From positions 5,823,597 to 5,887,596 of the forward strand of contig CM035353.1 in NCBI GenBank assembly GCA_020137815.1: a stretch of 64,000 bases of DNA. The letters are read 5' to 3'. The position numbers were made by a program, and so were the translations under genes. Below are positions 1 through 10,957 of this stretch, one piece after another. How positions within the stretch are numbered: the first letter of the stretch is position 1; every line of letters begins with the position of its first letter. The notes under the pieces are model-generated. The model saw nothing but the letters and a program-made list of their open reading frames with translations, made no database searches and was not told where the DNA came from. This DNA comes from Hormiphora californensis. Lineage: Eukaryota; Ctenophora; Tentaculata; Cydippida; Pleurobrachiidae.

Positions 1-1303
1 AACACGACGTTTATTCAAATCTATGATCGGGTAGGTACTTAACAGCCGCCTTGCATTATCACTATCAGGATCCACAGTAAAAAACTCTCCAACAGGTCTG
101 ATTTTCGAGAAAGTAGTATAGGTAGGATGTTCCCAGAAATTGCCTGGCTAAAGTTTGTGATCTTTCACACTCTTCCAAAACCTCCCGGTACTCGTTGAAC
201 GTTGTAGTATTGTTAGTGACGTCGATAACAATTATAGCTAGTGAATCCACTAACAAATTCTAATGAGCGGGATGGATATGTGACAGTGTCACATATCCAC
301 CCCCCTTACTGACACGATTCTGGGATGCGTCATTAGCAGAGTGAAACGATACGAGATACGAAACTTATGATTCGGGGGAGCTCATTAGCAGTGTGAGACG
401 ATACGGTATATGGAACATGATTCGGGGAAGCTTATTAGGAGTGTTAGACGATATGAGACACGATTCGGAGAATGTTTTATCGCTCTTTCTATATATCTCT
501 ATCTCTTTTTGTCAATTATCTTGAGAACCAGATGAGATACCTACCCATACTAATGCGAGGAAGCTACAAACTTTGGTGCCCTTTTTTTTGTCCATACTCC
601 TTTTCCTTTTTTTATCTGGATGTCGGCTCAGCCCCGTTGTTTTTATATATTAGGGGGATATGTTGTTGTTTTAGATGGAATTTGGTCTGTTTGGCAAGAC
701 TCGAAAATAAATAAAACCCAACGCATTCCATCTAAAACAACATATCCTCCTAAAAACAATGAGGCGAGCCGATAGGCTCTTATTACCAAAAATAAGGGCA
801 CTAAACTCACCAAGTGTGTAGCGTCAGCTCGCATTATAGTATTAAGTATAATGGTAGGCACCTCATCTGGTTCTCAAGTCCCAGATAATTGACAAAAAGA
901 GATAGAGATCGATAGAGATAGAGATAGATAGAAAGAGCGATAAAACATTCTCCGAATCGTGTCTCATATCGTCTAACACTCCTAATAAGCTTCCCCGAAT
1001 CATGTTCCATATACCGTATCGTCTCACACTGCTAATGAGCTCCCCCGAATCATAAGTTTCGTATCTCGTATCGTTTCACTCTGCTAATGACGCATCCCAG
1101 AATCGTGTCAGTAAGGGGGGTGGATATGTGACACTGTCACATATCCATCCCGCTCATTAGAATTTGTTAGTGGATTCACTAGCTATAATTGTTATCGACG
1201 TCACTAACAATACTACAACGTTCAACGAGTACCGGGAGGTTTTGGAAGAGTGTGAAAGATCACAAACTTTAGCCAGGCAATTTCTGGGAACATCCTACCT
1301 ATA

Positions 1304-2049
1304 GGGGGGGGGTTCCAACCTATTTTTTTGTATTTTTTTGTATTTTTTTGTACGGACCATACATAAAAGTATCCAAAATTCCTGTTTTTTTCCATACAAA
1401 CAATACAAAAAAATACAAAAAAATACAAAAAAATAATGAAGGATTTGGGTGCGTGAAAAAAGTATAAATAATACATGTACATGAACATAAACGGAACCCA
1501 GCTATACATAAACGGTAAGAAATTGCGATTCGGGGAAATTTCTCGCTTAGAAAATACGATTCGAGAAAATTTTCTCGGTAAGAAATTGCGATTCGGGGAA
1601 ATTTCTCGCTTAGAAAATACGATTCGAGAAAATTTTCTCGGTAAGAAATTGCGATTCGGGGAAATTTCTCGCTTAGAAAATACGATTCGGGAAAATTTTC
1701 TCGGTAAGAAATTGCGATTCGGGGAAATTTCTCGCTTAGAAAATACGATCCGAGAAAATTTTCTCGGTAAGAAATTGCGATTCGGGGAAATTTCTCTCGC
1801 GATTTTGGCATGCTACATATGTAAAATATGTATATATTTTGTGCTAAATTGCGTGAAATAGCGTGGAAGAATGTTTAAAAACAGTAAAAGTTCGAACAAT
1901 AATGGTAAATTACCATATAAAACTGTTTTTATTTTTTTGTATTTTTTTGTACTTTTTTGTATTTTTTTGTATTTTTTTGTATTTTTTTGTTTGAGGAAAG
2001 CCCTGTTTTTTTCCGTACAAACATACAAGAAATAGGTTGGAACCCCCCC
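1304..2049. mobile_element. Non-autonomous DNA element with G-run ends and 8-bp target duplication
   Basis: The element starts with nine G followed by TTCCAACCTAT and ends with the inverse, GGTTGGAA plus seven C. TACCTATA is present on both sides (1296-1303 and 2050-2057). The empty site is visible in the other palindrome arm near 110-130, which shows that the insertion came after the palindrome formed. Subterminal TATTTTTTTG repeats flank a tandem array. No transposase is seen. An 8-bp target duplication with GG-starting ends suggests a Merlin, hAT or P-like mobiliser; this is inference. Confidence 0.8.
1514..1797. repeat. 63-bp tandem repeat, about 4.5 copies
   Basis: Units start with GGTAAGAAATTGCGATTC and are almost identical. 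Each unit contains two short self-complementary pieces (GGGGAAATTTCTC and GAGAAAATTTTCTC). The array lies inside the element at 1304-2049. Open frames across it on both strands arise only because 63 is a multiple of three. Confidence 0.9.
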
Positions 2050-2056
2050 TACCTAT

Positions 2057-2269
2057 ACTACTTTCTCGAAAATCAGACCTGTTGGAGAGTTTTTTACTGT
2101 GGATCCTGATAGTGATAATGCAAGGCGGCTGTTAAGTACCTACCCGATCATAGATTTGAATAAACGTCGTGTTAAGGAGCTGCTGATTCAATTTCACGTG
2201 AAAAGCTCTATGAACTGTCCAAAGAAGGACCCCTTTTACCATTATATCCAAGATGAACTGATAGTGTAA
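2057..2269 (+). CDS. Possible last coding exon of an unidentified gene
   Basis: An open frame runs from the right palindrome arm past its end to a TAA at 2267-2269. It includes the stretches RPVGEFFTVDPDSDNARRLL and FYHYIQDELIV. With the inserted element removed, the frame can be extended back to about 1271, after a possible TTTAG acceptor. The reverse-complement arm at 1-125 carries the same reading on minus. I do not recognise the family. The composition looks protein-like, but coding status is inferred. Confidence 0.35.
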   Translation, partial: TTFSKIRPVGEFFTVDPDSDNARRLLSTYPIIDLNKRRVKELLIQFHVKSSMNCPKKDPFYHYIQDELIV

Positions 2270-2359
2270 TTTTAATTATGTAATATTAGATTTATTATTA
2301 TGTAAATCGTTTACATTTGTGCTCATTATTCATATTGTGCTCATTCAATATTATATGAT

Positions 2360-2562
2360 TCGATCTCTCACGTGTCACTCACGTGTCACTCACGTGTCAC
2401 TCACGTCCCTCTCACTCTCACTAGAACCTAATCAGATCACATTTCTATGAGCCATAGTTGTATGCATCTATGGCTCATAGAATCTATGAGCCATAGTTGC
2501 ATGCATCTATGGCTCATAGATTCTATGAGCCATAGTTGCATGAGCCATAGTTGTAGGTCACC
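2360..2562. repeat. Short direct repeats and CTATGAGCCATAG hairpins
   Basis: About four copies of a 10-11 bp CGTGTCACTCA unit are followed by alternating copies of TATGAGCCATAGTTG and ATCTATGGCTCATAG. The latter are mutually complementary and would form stacked hairpins. Confidence 0.7.
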
Positions 2563-2563
2563 C

Positions 2564-2966
2564 GCCACATGGACCCCAGGTGAGCCCAGGGGGAGTCCCT
2601 CAAGTTGGGGCCCATTTGGGGTCCCCTTGTAAACGCGCTTGTACTCCTTGAAATGCTAACAATATGATCCTCTCTCAAATATAAAATTTAGGGTAGAAAT
2701 GATCCTTGTGTTTTAGTAGATTTCATAATCTTTCTCATCAATTATTATTTAAGCCTATCAAAACTAGGAGAAAAATTACCAGAATACAGAGACAAGAAAG
2801 ATTATGTACTCACCTGTAACACAAGGATAAATTTACCCAAAACTTCAAATTTGAGAGAGGATAATATTGTTAGCATTTCAAGGAGCACAAGCGCGTTTAC
2901 AAGGCGACCCCAACTGGGCCCCAACTTGAGGGGCTCCCCCTGGGCTCACCTTGGGTCCGTGGGGCG
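2564..2966. mobile_element. Fold-back MITE
   Basis: The left arm (about 2564-2690) is matched inversely by about 2848-2966. Shared words include GGTGAGCCCAGGGGGAG and AAATGCTAACAATAT with their complements. There is a 150-bp centre and no coding capacity. Confidence 0.75.
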
Positions 2967-3356
2967 TGTACCTATGTTTTTTGGGACTCCAATAGCATGC
3001 TTGTTACGATGTAGTGTTCAAAATAAATTAATAAAATTTGTGTTTTTAGGCCCTTTAACGCTCTCTCTCTCACTCTCCTTCTGTATATTATTTATTATGG
3101 CTTGATTGCCATGACAGAGAAGAAATAGGTCGTGTGATTTATTAACTAAATTAAGGTATCATTGTGAAAATACAAAAGCAACAATTCACAACCATAAAAA
3201 ACTCAAACTCTACATTAAAAGCAACATTAAAATACTTGATATAGTCTTTGTATACACTAGTCTCACAAGGCTGGAGTGTACAATCTCTGAACATTGTCTG
3301 ACTGGCTAGTTACACATGGTGGGACTGATCCCACTATATTATTGCTTCATATCACC

Positions 3357-4510
3357 TCATTTTGGCCTGACCACGATGAAGATGCCTATCATGCTCATTA
3401 ACACGGCCATGCCAGTTACGACAATAATCGTCTCCCAGGCAACCACGGTATAGACAAAATACCAAGTCATTGCTGCTAGGTTCATTACGCAAGACATCAC
3501 GCAGAAAATAACCTGAAAATATGGGGGTGTTTAGAGCTGCTGGAATACGTATATTATGCGGACCAGATCGAGATAAAAAATATTACTGAAACGGGAGTAA
3601 TTAATTGATTATTTATATCAACTTACTTCACTGCGTTCTGAAAATAGGCGTCCAATGATGGTGCTGAGAGCTGTGTTGTTCCCCGCATCGCTGACCCCAT
3701 AGGCCACTGCCACAGCAATAGTAAGAGCAAGGGTCGGCGGGTCAGTGTTCTCTCCCGACTAGGTTAGGGAGGAGGAGGTTAGGAAAGAGGAGAGGTTAGG
3801 GAAGAGAGGTTAGGGAAGAGGAGAGGTTAGGAAGAGGAGAGGTTAGGAAGAGGAGAGGTTAGGGAAGAGGAGAGGTTAGGGAAGAGGAGAGGGTAGGGGA
3901 GAGAGGTTAGGGAAGAGAGGTTAGGGAAGAGGAGAGGGTAGGGGAGAGAGGTTAGGGAAAAGGAGAGGTTAGGGAAGAGGAGAGGTTAGGGAAGAGAGGT
4001 TAGGGAAGAGAGGTTAGGGAAGAGATGTTATGGAAGATGAGAGGTTAGGGAAGAGAGGTTAGGGAACGAGGAGAGGGTAAGGAGGAGAGGTTTATAGCTA
4101 TATATAGGGAAGATGAGGTTATGGAGGAGAGGTGAGGGAGGAGAGTTTAGGGAGGAGAGGTTAGGGAGGAGAGGTTAGGGAGGAGAGTTTAGGGAGGAGA
4201 GGTTAGGGAGGAGAGGTTAGGAAGGAGAGGTTATTATGGAGGAGAGGTTAGGATATCTGTACAATATCTAGCATGGTATACAAGGTACATTTTGTGTTTT
4301 TTTCTCCCTCTCTCTCTCTCTCTCTCTTACCCCAGGAATAGTCATGTAGGTGAGGAGAAGTGAGATGATTGCTAGACAGCCCGCCAGAATGGTCACCAGG
4401 ACATAACCAAATACGGTTATTAGTCGGCCCAGCACAATGGATCCCACCAGCTCTCCAACTCCAACCATACATCCAAAGAGGAGCAGGTGCTCACCAATCA
4501 TTGTTGGAAT
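3357..4510 (-). CDS. MFSD11: UNC93/MFSD11-like carrier, C-terminal three exons
   Basis: Three phase-0 exons are read on minus: 4510-4331, 3758-3627 and 3512-3357. All borders are GT-AG and the last exon ends in TGA. They encode 155 residues with four or five hydrophobic segments. LLFGCMVGVGELVGSIVLGR matches the family's loop before helix 8; AYGVSDAGNNTALSTIIGRL corresponds to the MFSD11 'GLGDSCFNTQLLSILG' segment. MFSD11 is a multi-pass membrane protein of the UNC93 branch of the major facilitator superfamily with no firm substrate. Family members are about 450 residues, so roughly the N-terminal two thirds is missing. No upstream exon is seen between 4511 and the plus-strand gene at 6728. 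The gene is therefore 5'-truncated, rearranged or has a remote 5' part. Confidence 0.75.
3759..4256. repeat. Purine-rich minisatellite in the MFSD11-like intron
   Basis: Units of about 15-18 bp, of the form GGTTAGGGAAGAGGAGA, are repeated with variation for about 490 bp. The array begins exactly at the acceptor of the second exon, so on the minus strand the polypyrimidine tract of that acceptor is made of the repeat. Confidence 0.9.
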
Positions 4511-4595
4511 CTAGGATAGCAGGGGATATAAAACTAGGTAATATGTAAACAAAAGTACGGATCTGATTTCGCTTTCAGCATGGAAGCAAATCTCT

Positions 4596-4632
4596 CCTCT
4601 CTTCTCTCTCTCTCTCTCTCTCTCTCTCCTCT
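4596..4632. repeat. CT microsatellite
   Basis: A (CT)n run lies upstream of the MFSD11-like exon. No gene is visible from 4511 to 5238. Confidence 0.8.
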
Positions 4633-4947
4633 CTCTGCTCCCATTTTCTCTTCCTCTCTCTTCAGAAGAGCGATGTGAGAGAGGGCCAGCAGAGGTCATG
4701 AGGTGTAAAGTGGACAGATGGGTTCAAGAACACCTCCGCTCGGCGGTTTTAAAAACTAAAATTCCTGCAAAATGTGGCGCGCGAATTTTGTTCTCGGCGC
4801 GCTGCGGTGTAACAGTTAAAATCTTTTCAGCGAAAAGTTTTTCTGCCTCGCATTTTGTGATGATTTTCCCCGAAATCGACGAAAAACTTCAAACTTCGTG
4901 AAATTTTAAGAACTCCAGTCGATCTCATCTGGGTGCGATTATACTCC

Positions 4948-5058
4948 ATTTTTTTTTCAACTGTTCACCCCCCAAAGTCGTACGCGGAATCGTTTTGCGC
5001 GCCAAAAAATTTCTACCATTCCAGTTTTTGGTGGGAACAGTTGGAAAAAAAGAACTTT
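4948..5058. mobile_element. Diverged MITE of the CAACTGTTCACCCC family
   Basis: The left end TTTCAACTGTTCACCCC and the right end GGGAACAGTTGGAAAAAA are inverted repeats, with a CG-rich centre (GTCGTACGCGG, TTTTGCGCGCC). Better copies are at 17441-17590 and 37648-37797. Confidence 0.55.
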
Positions 5059-5238
5059 TTTTTATGTGTGTGTGTCTTGCAAACAAAACCGTACCCCGAA
5101 CGTAGACAAAACCCCTAACCCGTCTCGACCGCCGCCAAATCGTATGAATTGTTAGCAAAATGGAGGCACCCAGATTTTTTAACGTTTTCCATCTCATCTG
5201 GCCAATCCGTTTGTTCTTTTGGGAGCCAACTGGCCAAA

Positions 5239-6139
5239 TAGTCCAGGACCACTATTGGTGCGGCGGGTCGTGCCCACGAAGGAGTGCTTTGGATCATCTT
5301 GAAAAACCGGTTTTTAAGTTCACTAATGCATGCCCAAAGTGCTATAATCTAGAGTGCCCATTTGGGTGATTTCTTTCTGCTGTTCTGGCAAAATCCCATC
5401 ACGAGTTATGACCCGAAAATACAGTCAAAAAAGAACGTTTTATTAAATAATAATGACAAAAAGGAGGATCTGAACACAGTGCCCTTATATAAGGGCTGGG
5501 GGCTTTGAAACTTCTTGTGTGGACAGAAGAATCGTCCAAAAATTTGCAGTGTCAACTTTCAGATAGTTTTTCCTATCTTTTGTAGTTTATCTAATTAGCG
5601 AGTCGTTTAAAAAACCATGTGAGACAACCTATATGAACCCTACAAAACAAAGGTGTGATTAGGTGTAACTGCTTTCCGTCTCATATATTGCTTCTCGCTC
5701 CGCACCACGCTTGGGTGTATAAATACTTTAAAAAAATTCCGCTCTCTATGGGCAATCTCGTCAATTGATCACTTCACAAGCAGTATTATAGGGCCCTTTA
5801 GCAACTTCTCACATGTTTAAACGACTCTAATTAGATAACTACAAAAGATAGAAACTATCTGAAAGTTGACACTGCAAATTTGGACGATTCTCTGTCCACA
5901 CAAGAAGTTTCAAAGCCCCAGCCCTTCATATAAGGGCTGTGTTCAGATCCTCCTTTTTGTCACTTTAAAACGTCTTTTTTGACTGTTTTTCGGTCATAAC
6001 TCGTGATTGGATTGTCAGAACATCACCCAAATGACTACAGACACTTTTGGGCATGCATTAGTGAACTTAAAACCGGTTTCAAGATGATCCAATCACTCCT
6101 TCCGTGGGCACGACCGCGCACCAATAGTGGTCCTGACTA
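5239..6139. mobile_element. Fold-back element, arms about 320-370 bp
   Basis: The left arm 5239-5610 is complementary to 5818-6139. Both contain GGACCACTATTGGTGCG, the GGGCATGCATTAGTGAAC region and TATCTGAAAGTTGACACTG in inverse orientation. The arms differ by substitutions and small indels. No ORF of interest. Confidence 0.85.
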
Positions 6140-6493
6140 AAAGGACATCAAGATGCAAATACTGACCAAGTTTCATATCGATAGAATAAGATTTGGGGTG
6201 GCTACGGTTTCCCGTCCTACAACTATGCGCCACCATTTGTCGGCATATGATTCGAGATCACATTACACATAGTAACTGTGTACCTAGAGCACAAACAGCG
6301 GCTAATTAGCTCACCAGCTATCTCGTCTCACGTTTCACTGTACAATTCGAAGATCACCTGTCTTCTGATCAGTCGGGACCATGGACAGGGAAATACAGCA
6401 CTATGAATACATAGTGCAAATATTATTGTTGTCTATCAGAGGACGTGTCCTAACTTCCCCATTCTTAATTTATTATTTGCATCCTATTGGTAC

Positions 6494-6664
6494 AGTCGGA
6501 CCCCGATTTAACGGCCCCCGATTTAGCGGCACCCCGATTTAACGGCAGCATAATCTTCCCCCGATATAAGAAATTAACATTATTTGACCCCGATTTAGCG
6601 GACACCCCGATTTAACGGACAAAATCCTTTCCCCCGAGGGTGCCTTTAAATCGGGGTCCGACTG
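6494..6664. mobile_element. pogo/Tigger-like MITE, copy 1
   Basis: The 171-bp element has inverted ends CAGTCGGACCCCGATTTA and is flanked by TA on both sides. Internal words (CGATTTAGCGG, CCCTCGGGGG type) are shared with copies at 11842 and 21239. CAGTCG ends with a TA target are typical of Tigger/pogo elements; assignment is by the ends only. Confidence 0.8.
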
Positions 6665-6727
6665 TAGTTTCAAAATTCACACTGGCTTTGAATTCATCAC
6701 CATGTCTAGATATTATATCATATTAGT

Positions 6728-7336
6728 ATGGTGTTTCCGCCTCCATTGAAAGCGTCGTATGCCGAATTACAAGACCAGCTGTTAAAGGTTTCAAATCTAG
6801 AAAAACTTACAATTTCCCTCCGGCACACATACGACGCTAAAATCCAGCGATGCAAGGATCAGCTTGTGGAACAACGACAATTAATCCACAACATGGAACG
6901 TAAAAAAGCCAGGTATTTACAGATTTGTAAGGAAAACAAAAACAAGATCTCGGCCGTTGAGCTACTCAAAAATGATATCTCACGGACTTTACTGGAGCAA
7001 AAAAAGTTGGAGGAAGAAAAGAACGAGGAGAGAATGGAAAAAAGTGTTTGCTTTCGAAAGTTAATTGATCAGATTAGGTCCACGTTGACAAAGCAACATG
7101 ACGCAACGCAATCTGCTCGGCAGGAACAATTGTATCTCATTTCCGAACGAGAGAAACTCGAGGATCGGCTATTTCATTCACAACAACGTTCCCTAAAAAT
7201 GCGATCAGAAATCACGTCTCTTGAGTTGCAACTTGCCTCCCTAAAGACTGAGTGTGATGATTTGAATGAGAAGCTAGTTGATGGAATGCATCAGAGTTTG
7301 CGGGCTCTGGGAATGTCAAACTCAGCTAGCCCATAG
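6728..7336 (+). CDS. Coiled-coil protein, 202 aa, unidentified
   Basis: One uninterrupted frame runs from ATG at 6728 to TAG at 7334. The product is very rich in K, E, Q, R and L, with long heptad-like stretches (LLEQKKLEEEKNEERMEKS, YLISEREKLEDRLFHSQQ, ITSLELQLASLKTECDDLN). It has no signal peptide or membrane segment and ends in a short non-helical GMSNSASP tail. It is likely a dimerising structural or scaffold protein, but I cannot place it in a family. It lies 320 bp upstream of the PSMB4 start on the same strand and 64 bp after a pogo-like MITE. A missing upstream exon is possible because the first residues (MVFPPPLKASYAEL) are not diagnostic. Confidence 0.75.
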   Translation: MVFPPPLKASYAELQDQLLKVSNLEKLTISLRHTYDAKIQRCKDQLVEQRQLIHNMERKKARYLQICKENKNKISAVELLKNDISRTLLEQKKLEEEKNEERMEKSVCFRKLIDQIRSTLTKQHDATQSARQEQLYLISEREKLEDRLFHSQQRSLKMRSEITSLELQLASLKTECDDLNEKLVDGMHQSLRALGMSNSASP

Positions 7337-7655
7337 CTTATAATTTCATTCGACTCTTGGTTTACCCTAGTCTTGTCGAGGACTCGGTTAATCGAGAGTT
7401 TGTGGTCATGATCCATTTTACGAACATTGTTTTTTAATATTTTACCCGTTGATGCTCTTATATTATTTTGTTTTCTACCAAAAATTTAACTTTATCTCAT
7501 ACTGTCTCTTGATAATAATAGCATGCTACCGATTTATCAAACCACCCCTTTTCCTAGCTAAAGATCTAGCAAAATGGCCGGTCTGTTCTCGAACAACCTA
7601 CACGTGCCCAAGAATGTGGATATGAAGGACCGGGTCGCTGATTTCTGGAGGACTG

Positions 7656-9252
7656 ATGCTGAGAACCGATCCTATCAAGCACACGCTGCGGCCCATCGTT
7701 ACTGGTACGTGTGTACTGTGTCTGTGTCTGTTGTAGATAAATACAATGAAATGAGTCCGGAGTCTCCGTTGATATGTTTTGAAATTCAGAATCATGTAGG
7801 CAGACATACATGCGTTTTTCCAACCTCCCCAAAATTAAGCTTCTCGCCAAATTAAGCTCCTTGTCTTCAGGAACGTCTGTGTTGGGAGTCAAGTGTGTGG
7901 ATGGAGTGGTGATTGCTGCTGACACTCTTGGATCATACGGTTCTCTTGCTCGGTTTAGGGACGTCCAGAGGTAAGATCATATCAGTGTTTACCACATTAT
8001 AATTTTCAAATCATTGCTGCTATTTCTTATCACTGAAAACACACTGTGTTTGATAGGTTGATGAAGGTGAACGATAGTGTCCTTATTGGAGGCTTTGGTG
8101 ACTACGCTGATTTCCAGCATATTATGAAGCTGCTGAACCAACACTCAATTGATGACGCTGTTATTGGTAGGTCAATATTATTAGACCCCACCCTATATTA
8201 TTGGCTTAGGGTGGGGGTCTAAAGGTACACAATAATAGTTCTTTGTTGGTCATTTATTACGTGGGCAAATACCCTCTCAAATCAATCTGTCCCCTCAACT
8301 TGGTAAATCTGGGAAACAATATGCTAATCTCCACAGGTGATGGGGTATACCGAGACGCTCCCTCGATTCATAACTGGATGAGATGTGTGCTGTACAACCG
8401 AAGAAGCAAATTCAATCCCCTATGGAACACAATCATTGTTGCAGGCAAAACTTACTCTGGTATGTTCTGGAGTGGACATATTCATTTCACTTTGACCCAT
8501 CAGCTCTTTCTCTCTCTCCCATGATATCTCTGACTTCTGTCTTCCCTTTTTCTTCTATTACTCTCTGGTATCTCTGATCCCTTCTTCTCTCATTCTAATC
8601 TACAGATTCCCTCCCCTCAGGTGAGCCATACCTGGGCTATGTTGATAAGATTGGAGTATCATTTGAGGACAAGAGTGTTGCCACTGGATTCGGATCATAC
8701 ATCGCCCAACCCATGATGCGACGAGCCCTAGAAGGTGCACACATGAACCCAAACCCCCCCCCTCCCCACGTTGTGCTAGGGTCTCTAGATCTATGTAGTA
8801 TTACATTGTATTAGTTTCTGCTCATTTCTTATGTTCTCTCTAAATAACAAGCCTGCTCTTCAGAAAACCCTAACATGACGTGTGCCCAAGCTCGGGTACT
8901 AATGGCACGATGCCTCAAGGTTCTCTTCTACCGTGATTGCCGTGCCCTAAACAGATTCCAAATCGGAACGGTAAGAAACAGGGGCAATTATATATCGTGG
9001 TAGTTCAGACTTGCCTAGCTCGACCCTGATTCACTGCGACCTGTACGGCGAAACTTTTACAAATTTGTAAAGGAGGGTTAGAACATAACAAGTTCAGACT
9101 CTCCTAGCCCAATAGGGTGGCATTTCTTGGTTGGATATTTGTGATTTAAACCGTCCTCTTTTCAGGTCACGAGTGATGGATGTGAGATCTCTGAACCCAT
9201 GTCAACCGACACTGACTGGAGCATTGGCGCTAACCCGTCCGGTTATGAGTAA
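7656..9252 (+). CDS. PSMB4: Proteasome subunit beta type-4 (beta7)
   Basis: Seven exons are used: 7656-7704, 7871-7970, 8057-8166, 8337-8459, 8621-8734, 8864-8970 and 9166-9252. All have GT-AG borders and consistent phases, giving 229 residues. Family landmarks are [75 protein letters not shown] and the final TDTDWSIGA. This is the structural, non-proteolytic beta7 subunit of the 20S core, acting in cytosol and nucleus. Human PSMB4 is 264 residues, so the propeptide here is short. The start is uncertain: an ATG at 7574 opens a different frame that is off by one at the first junction, while 7656 is in frame. Introns are 86-195 bp, which suggests a compact genome. Confidence 0.93.
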
Positions 9253-9599
9253 ATCTGGACAAAGAGAGAAAGGACAGGGGGTAATTGATAGGCAGTGCAG
9301 GCACTAACGAACTCGGTACAATACTAATGGCGTGTGTGTGAGAGAGAGAAAGGGTCTACATTTTAGTAGCACTCCTTATTATAGAGTGTGTGACAATTTA
9401 CACAACTTGGGTGGTGTGTATTTGTAATAGTGTTTGTGTATTTGGTATGGAAACGTGTTCCATATTATGTAACTTGTCAAATTAACTAACAACATGTACT
9501 GCGTTTTAATTAATTCCTCTCCCATAGTACTCCCTCGTATTGCAGAAATTTACATCTCTTTCTCTCTTTCTTGTTATATTCAATATCAACCTCCTTGTA

Positions 9600-9815
9600 G
9601 CACGATGGACCGATGAGAAGCAACACTAGACAAGCAACACTAGACTAGCAACACTAGCAACACTGGTATAGCAACACTAGCAACACTAGCAACACTGGTA
9701 TAGCAACACTTGCAACACTTGCAACACTTGCAACACTTGCAACTCTAGCAACACTACACTTGCAACACTAGCAACACTATTCTAGCAACACTAGCAACAC
9801 TACACTAGCAATACT
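9600..9815. repeat. CAACACTAG minisatellite
   Basis: Roughly 20 imperfect copies of a 9-bp unit (GCAACACTA/GCAACACTT) directly precede the ATG of the next gene and may form its 5' leader or promoter. Confidence 0.85.
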
Positions 9816-9823
9816 AGAGGAAG

Positions 9824-10957
9824 ATGAGTAGCAACACGATAAACAGGAGGGGTCAACTTCTACCAACTAGGGAGATGCTGGGGGAACTACAGCGGTTGGA
9901 TGGGAAAATAGGAACCAATGAGACCTACACAGATCGCCTTTCAAAGCATTTCTCATTCCTGGAGTCCAAAATTGATGCCATGAAACAGGTATTTTTATAC
10001 CACCACTCTTGTCACTTGCTGTGAAACATTATCCCAAGAAGTGTTCTAGCTCTGAAGATTTCTACAATTTACAACCAACTGTAGTATCTCATTAACCACT
10101 TGTCAACCATGAACCACCTGTTAACCACTTACTAACCCCTCCATTCCCTCGCAGTACCGTGACAACATGGAAGACATGAACGGCAAAGCAGGACAGCGAC
10201 CGAAAGCCGAGCTGGTAAAACGGTCCCAGACTGCCATCTATGAGAATATGAAGATACGAGAGTTGGTGATCGAGAATAACGAGTTGAAGTGTGCTCTCGC
10301 GGAGTACCAAGAATCCCTGGAAATCATTATGTCTAAATACAGGCTACAGGTTAATATACATTGGATACACCGTGTAATGTACATCTCTCACACCTACTGA
10401 GTAGAGACAGTGCGCAGTAGGTTGATTGTAACCCGCGCGCGCCTGGACTTCAGTTTAATAAAAGTACACCAGTTTAGCATTTAGGCCGCGCGCTGAATCT
10501 TTTCGGCTTCTGACCCAGTAAGTTCACCGGTTTTAACCGTCTTCTTCCCCTCAGATGGCAGCATTTATGGCGTTAAGTAAGAACCAATCAGAACCCGTGG
10601 TGCCTAACAATGAGGAAGTTCTCCAGGAGTATGTTGAGAAAATGGCTGACCTCATCGCTATCTCAGACGAAGCGGTAAATGCCCCCCCTATCTGACAGTT
10701 AACGTGCCCCCCCCAATATCTGCCCCCTATCTGCCCCCACTCTATCTGCCAGTGTTCTTGATTCTACTTCTCCATTCTATCTAGTTACCACAGTATTATA
10801 GCACCGTTTGTTAAACACCGCACGTTTTCAGATTAAACGGGATGAGCAGATGGACAGTGATGTTGACCAGGAGCTAACACGGCTCCGATACGAGAACAAG
10901 TACCTCAGAGATTGTCTTAAGATAGGTCAGAACTTTGGGAGTATTACCAAAAGTTGA
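9824..10957 (+). CDS. FGFR1OP2: FGFR1OP2/SIKE family coiled-coil protein
   Basis: Four exons (9824-9988, 10155-10349, 10555-10674 and 10832-10957), all phase 0 with GT-AG borders, encode 201 residues. Family signatures in order are KIDAMKQYRD (human VEAMKQYQE), IRELVIENNELKCALAEYQ, SLEIIMSKYRLQM (human ALELIMSKYREQM) and the C-terminal LRYENKYLRDCLKI (human LEQENKGLREILQI). These proteins are coiled-coil partners of the STRIPAK phosphatase-kinase complex, and SIKE binds TBK1/IKKe. The animal paralogues FGFR1OP2 and SIKE1 cannot be told apart here; a single pre-duplication gene is likely. It is shorter than the 207-253 residue human proteins because the middle is reduced. It lies 570 bp downstream of PSMB4 on the same strand. 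Confidence 0.88.

Larger units (their letters stand above)
1..2173. repeat. Large palindrome (arms about 1-700 and 715-2173)
   Basis: Positions 1-125 reappear as reverse complement at 2050-2173. Positions 126-545 reappear at 850-1303, and the inner parts near 640-700 and 720-790 also match. The centre lies near 715 once the insert at 1304-2049 is removed. The arms carry scattered differences and small indels (for example around 520-545 against 850-880), so this is not an exact read artefact. The left arm reaches the window edge, so its outer boundary is unknown. Confidence 0.85.

Noticed and set aside
1475-1861. 128-codon repeat protein, and its 163-codon antisense twin
   Set aside because: Generated by a 63-bp non-coding tandem repeat inside a transposable element.
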